Assembly (NCBI GenBank): GCA_900754495.1 | Contig: CAAEDC010000182.1 | Location: 1 to 7,656 of the forward strand | DNA from: Eggerthellaceae bacterium | Lineage (GTDB): Bacteria > Actinomycetota > Coriobacteriia > Coriobacteriales > Eggerthellaceae | Direction of reading: 5' to 3' | DNA length: 7,656 bases | Part shown: in pieces, positions 6,478-7,656 of the stretch | Layout: every line of letters starts with the position of its first letter | Numbering within the stretch: position 1 is the first letter of the stretch | Translations under genes and position numbers: made by a program | Notes under the pieces: model-generated | What the model was told of the DNA's origin: nothing | Seen by the model: only the letters and a program-made list of their open reading frames with translations | Databases searched by the model: none

Positions 6478-7518
6478 ATGGACAACACGTATCTGTTCCA
6501 CGGTAACGCCGCGGTGGGGGGCGCCGTCGAGCGCCTCGCCGCCAACGCGGGCTGGCAGCGCGTCGACTCGCTCGCCGACGCCGACGTCGTCGTGACTTAC
6601 TGCACCAACCAGCAGGCGCTGGAGGACGCGAACTTCGACGGGGGGGGTTTCGTGCAGACGGCGCGCTCCGGCACGCTGATGATCGACCTGTCTCCCTCGA
6701 CGCCCGGGTTCGCGCGCGAGCTCTCCGCCGTGGCGCTCGTGAGCGAACTGCATCCCGTCGAGGCGCCGATCGCCGTCCTCGATCCCACGTGGGAGGACGC
6801 CTTCTCACGTCCCGACAACCTGATCTGCTTCGTCGCCGGCGAGGAGGACGACGTCGCCGCGGCCAAGCCGTTTCTGCAGGCGATCGCCGGCGAGGTCCTC
6901 GAGGAGGGTCCCCTGGGATCGGCTCAGCTCGCCCGCGCCGCGCGCACCGTCCAGCAGGTCGGCACGCTGGTGGCGACGGCCGAGTCCGAGGCGCTCTGCC
7001 ATGCCGTGCGCCGCGCCGCGGGGGCCGGCAACCTCGCCGAGGATGCCCCGCATCCCACCAGCGAGAGCGCCCAGGCCTATCTCGAGGCCATCGTCGAGAA
7101 GCGCTTTGAGGGGACCTACACGCTCGAGATGATGATGGGCGAGCTCGCCGCCGCGTTGACGGCGGCCGACGACGCGGACCTGATCCTGCCCCAGACCGAG
7201 GCGTGCATGCACCTGCTCGAGCTGCTGGCGGTCATCGGCGGCTCCGACAAGGCGCCGATCGCGCTTTCCCTGGTGTACGGCGAGGAGGAGGCCTGCGCCG
7301 AGCAGGGGCTCGATTGGACGAGGGCCGAGCACTTCTACGGCGAGCAGGAGGACGGCGCGCAGAGCGTCCTGCACGACCACGGCCGCGACCACGACCATGA
7401 CCATGGCGATGGGGACGATTACGACGAGTACGGCTCCTACGACGATTACGACGGCTATACCGGCTACGACAACGACGGCGTCTACCACGGCGGGTACGGC
7501 TCCTATTCGCCCAACTAG
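6478..7518 (+). CDS. Divergent beta-hydroxyacid dehydrogenase-like protein with His/Asp/Tyr-rich tail
   Basis: The 346-residue protein follows the layout of the 3-hydroxyisobutyrate / 6-phosphogluconate dehydrogenase family. ADVVVTYCTNQQALED (35-50) resembles the end of the Rossmann half, and GTLMIDLSPSTPGFAREL (65-82) the D-x-S-T-x-x-P substrate motif. VEAPI (94-98) matches the usual DAPV, and AESEAL with the helices at 208-265 matches the all-alpha domain. Key elements look lost. The N-terminal YLFHGNAAVGG has no GxGxxG loop and may align with the second strand of the fold, as if the first strand-loop-helix were missing. LARAARTVQ (151-159) stands where the catalytic Lys and Asn-Asn are expected, and GEL replaces the usual KDL (221-223). 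After about residue 298 comes a His cluster and then a Tyr/Asp/Gly tail. It may be a non-catalytic member. It lies 13 bases after the DegV gene; I assign no function. Confidence 0.75.
   Translation: MDNTYLFHGNAAVGGAVERLAANAGWQRVDSLADADVVVTYCTNQQALEDANFDGGGFVQTARSGTLMIDLSPSTPGFARELSAVALVSELHPVEAPIAVLDPTWEDAFSRPDNLICFVAGEEDDVAAAKPFLQAIAGEVLEEGPLGSAQLARAARTVQQVGTLVATAESEALCHAVRRAAGAGNLAEDAPHPTSESAQAYLEAIVEKRFEGTYTLEMMMGELAAALTAADDADLILPQTEACMHLLELLAVIGGSDKAPIALSLVYGEEEACAEQGLDWTRAEHFYGEQEDGAQSVLHDHGRDHDHDHGDGDDYDEYGSYDDYDGYTGYDNDGVYHGGYGSYSPN
7372..7515 (+). repeat. Low-complexity His/Asp then Asp/Tyr/Gly coding tract
   Basis: This codes for the last 48 residues of the preceding protein. HDHGRDHDHDHG (299-310) has five histidines alternating mostly with Asp, and is followed by about 35 residues rich in Asp, Tyr and Gly. 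At the DNA level it is a run of GAC/CAC/TAC/GGC-type codons; TACGGCTCCTA occurs at 7429-7439 and again at 7495-7505. The His-Asp run resembles metal-binding tails known from nickel and zinc handling proteins, but metal binding here is inferred only. Confidence 0.7.
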
Positions 7519-7532
7519 GCGCGGGCGGCACC

Positions 7533-7656
7533 GTGTCTTCGGATAGCGACATCGCCGCCGGGGCGCGTGGAGGCGCGCGCGGGGCGTCGGGGGGCGGATC
7601 TGCGCCCGGGTGCGTCGACGGCGCGTCGGATGCGCGTTTCCTTCCCTTGTCCTGCG
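7533..7656 (+). CDS. Start of an unidentified reading frame, possibly YgiQ-type radical SAM protein (3'-partial)
   Basis: A GTG 14 bases after the previous stop opens a frame of 41 complete codons that runs off the window. The first ~34 residues are Gly/Ala/Ser-rich and uninformative. The last visible residues, RFLPLSC, resemble the opening of YgiQ-family radical SAM proteins (typically FLP followed by a short polar stretch), which is why I mention that family; seven residues are thin evidence. No clear Shine-Dalgarno precedes the GTG (only GGGCGG). An ATG at 7630 in another frame is also open to the end and cannot be excluded. Confidence 0.35.
   Translation, partial: MSSDSDIAAGARGGARGASGGGSAPGCVDGASDARFLPLSC

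Noticed and set aside
7372..7515. His/Asp/Tyr tail as a CRISPR-like or tandem-repeat array
   Set aside because: The repetition is at codon level with no constant unit or spacer, and it is in frame to a normal stop.
7630..7656. ATG 7630 as the start of the last gene
   Set aside because: It gives only nine residues in the window with no recognisable motif, whereas the GTG 7533 frame shows RFLPLS; not excluded, only less likely.

Overview
The window is a compact, strongly GC-rich bacterial segment with G or C at most third codon positions. Every gene lies on the + strand and no gap exceeds about 85 bases. The tmk-holB-PSP1 block is typical of Gram-positive bacteria. Together with the GC content, the two-subunit class I fumarase and the GTG starts, it suggests a high-GC actinobacterial relative, possibly class Coriobacteriia (Eggerthella/Slackia-like). 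The taxon is an inference from style and gene content, not proven.

Layout: (1) the end of a class I fumarase/tartrate dehydratase beta subunit (1-458, 5'-truncated by the window); (2) thymidylate kinase tmk (502-1251), DNA polymerase III delta' subunit holB (1255-2427) and a PSP1/RicT-family protein with a long basic tail (2442-3929), with gaps of 3 and 14 bases, so probably one transcript; (3) a strong GC hairpin (3937-3962), then nicotinate phosphoribosyltransferase (3994-5454); (4) an 83-base gap with an imperfect inverted repeat, then a DegV-family fatty-acid-binding protein (5538-6464), a divergent beta-hydroxyacid-dehydrogenase-like protein with a His/Asp/Tyr-rich tail (6478-7518), and the start of another reading frame running off the end (7533-7656), possibly a YgiQ-type radical SAM protein. 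These last three are separated by 13-14 bases and look co-transcribed.

Functionally the window is mostly housekeeping: central carbon metabolism, dTTP synthesis and clamp loading for replication, an RNA-processing or development cofactor, NAD salvage, and fatty-acid handling. I see no RNA gene, CRISPR array, insertion sequence, phage gene or integration site.

The least ordinary locus is 6478-7518. It keeps the overall plan of the 3-hydroxyisobutyrate/6-phosphogluconate dehydrogenase family but appears to lack the glycine-rich dinucleotide loop and the catalytic lysine. It ends in a metal-binding-like histidine cluster followed by an Asp/Tyr/Gly-rich tail. It is the best candidate here for an undescribed function, but I cannot show that it forms a new system.
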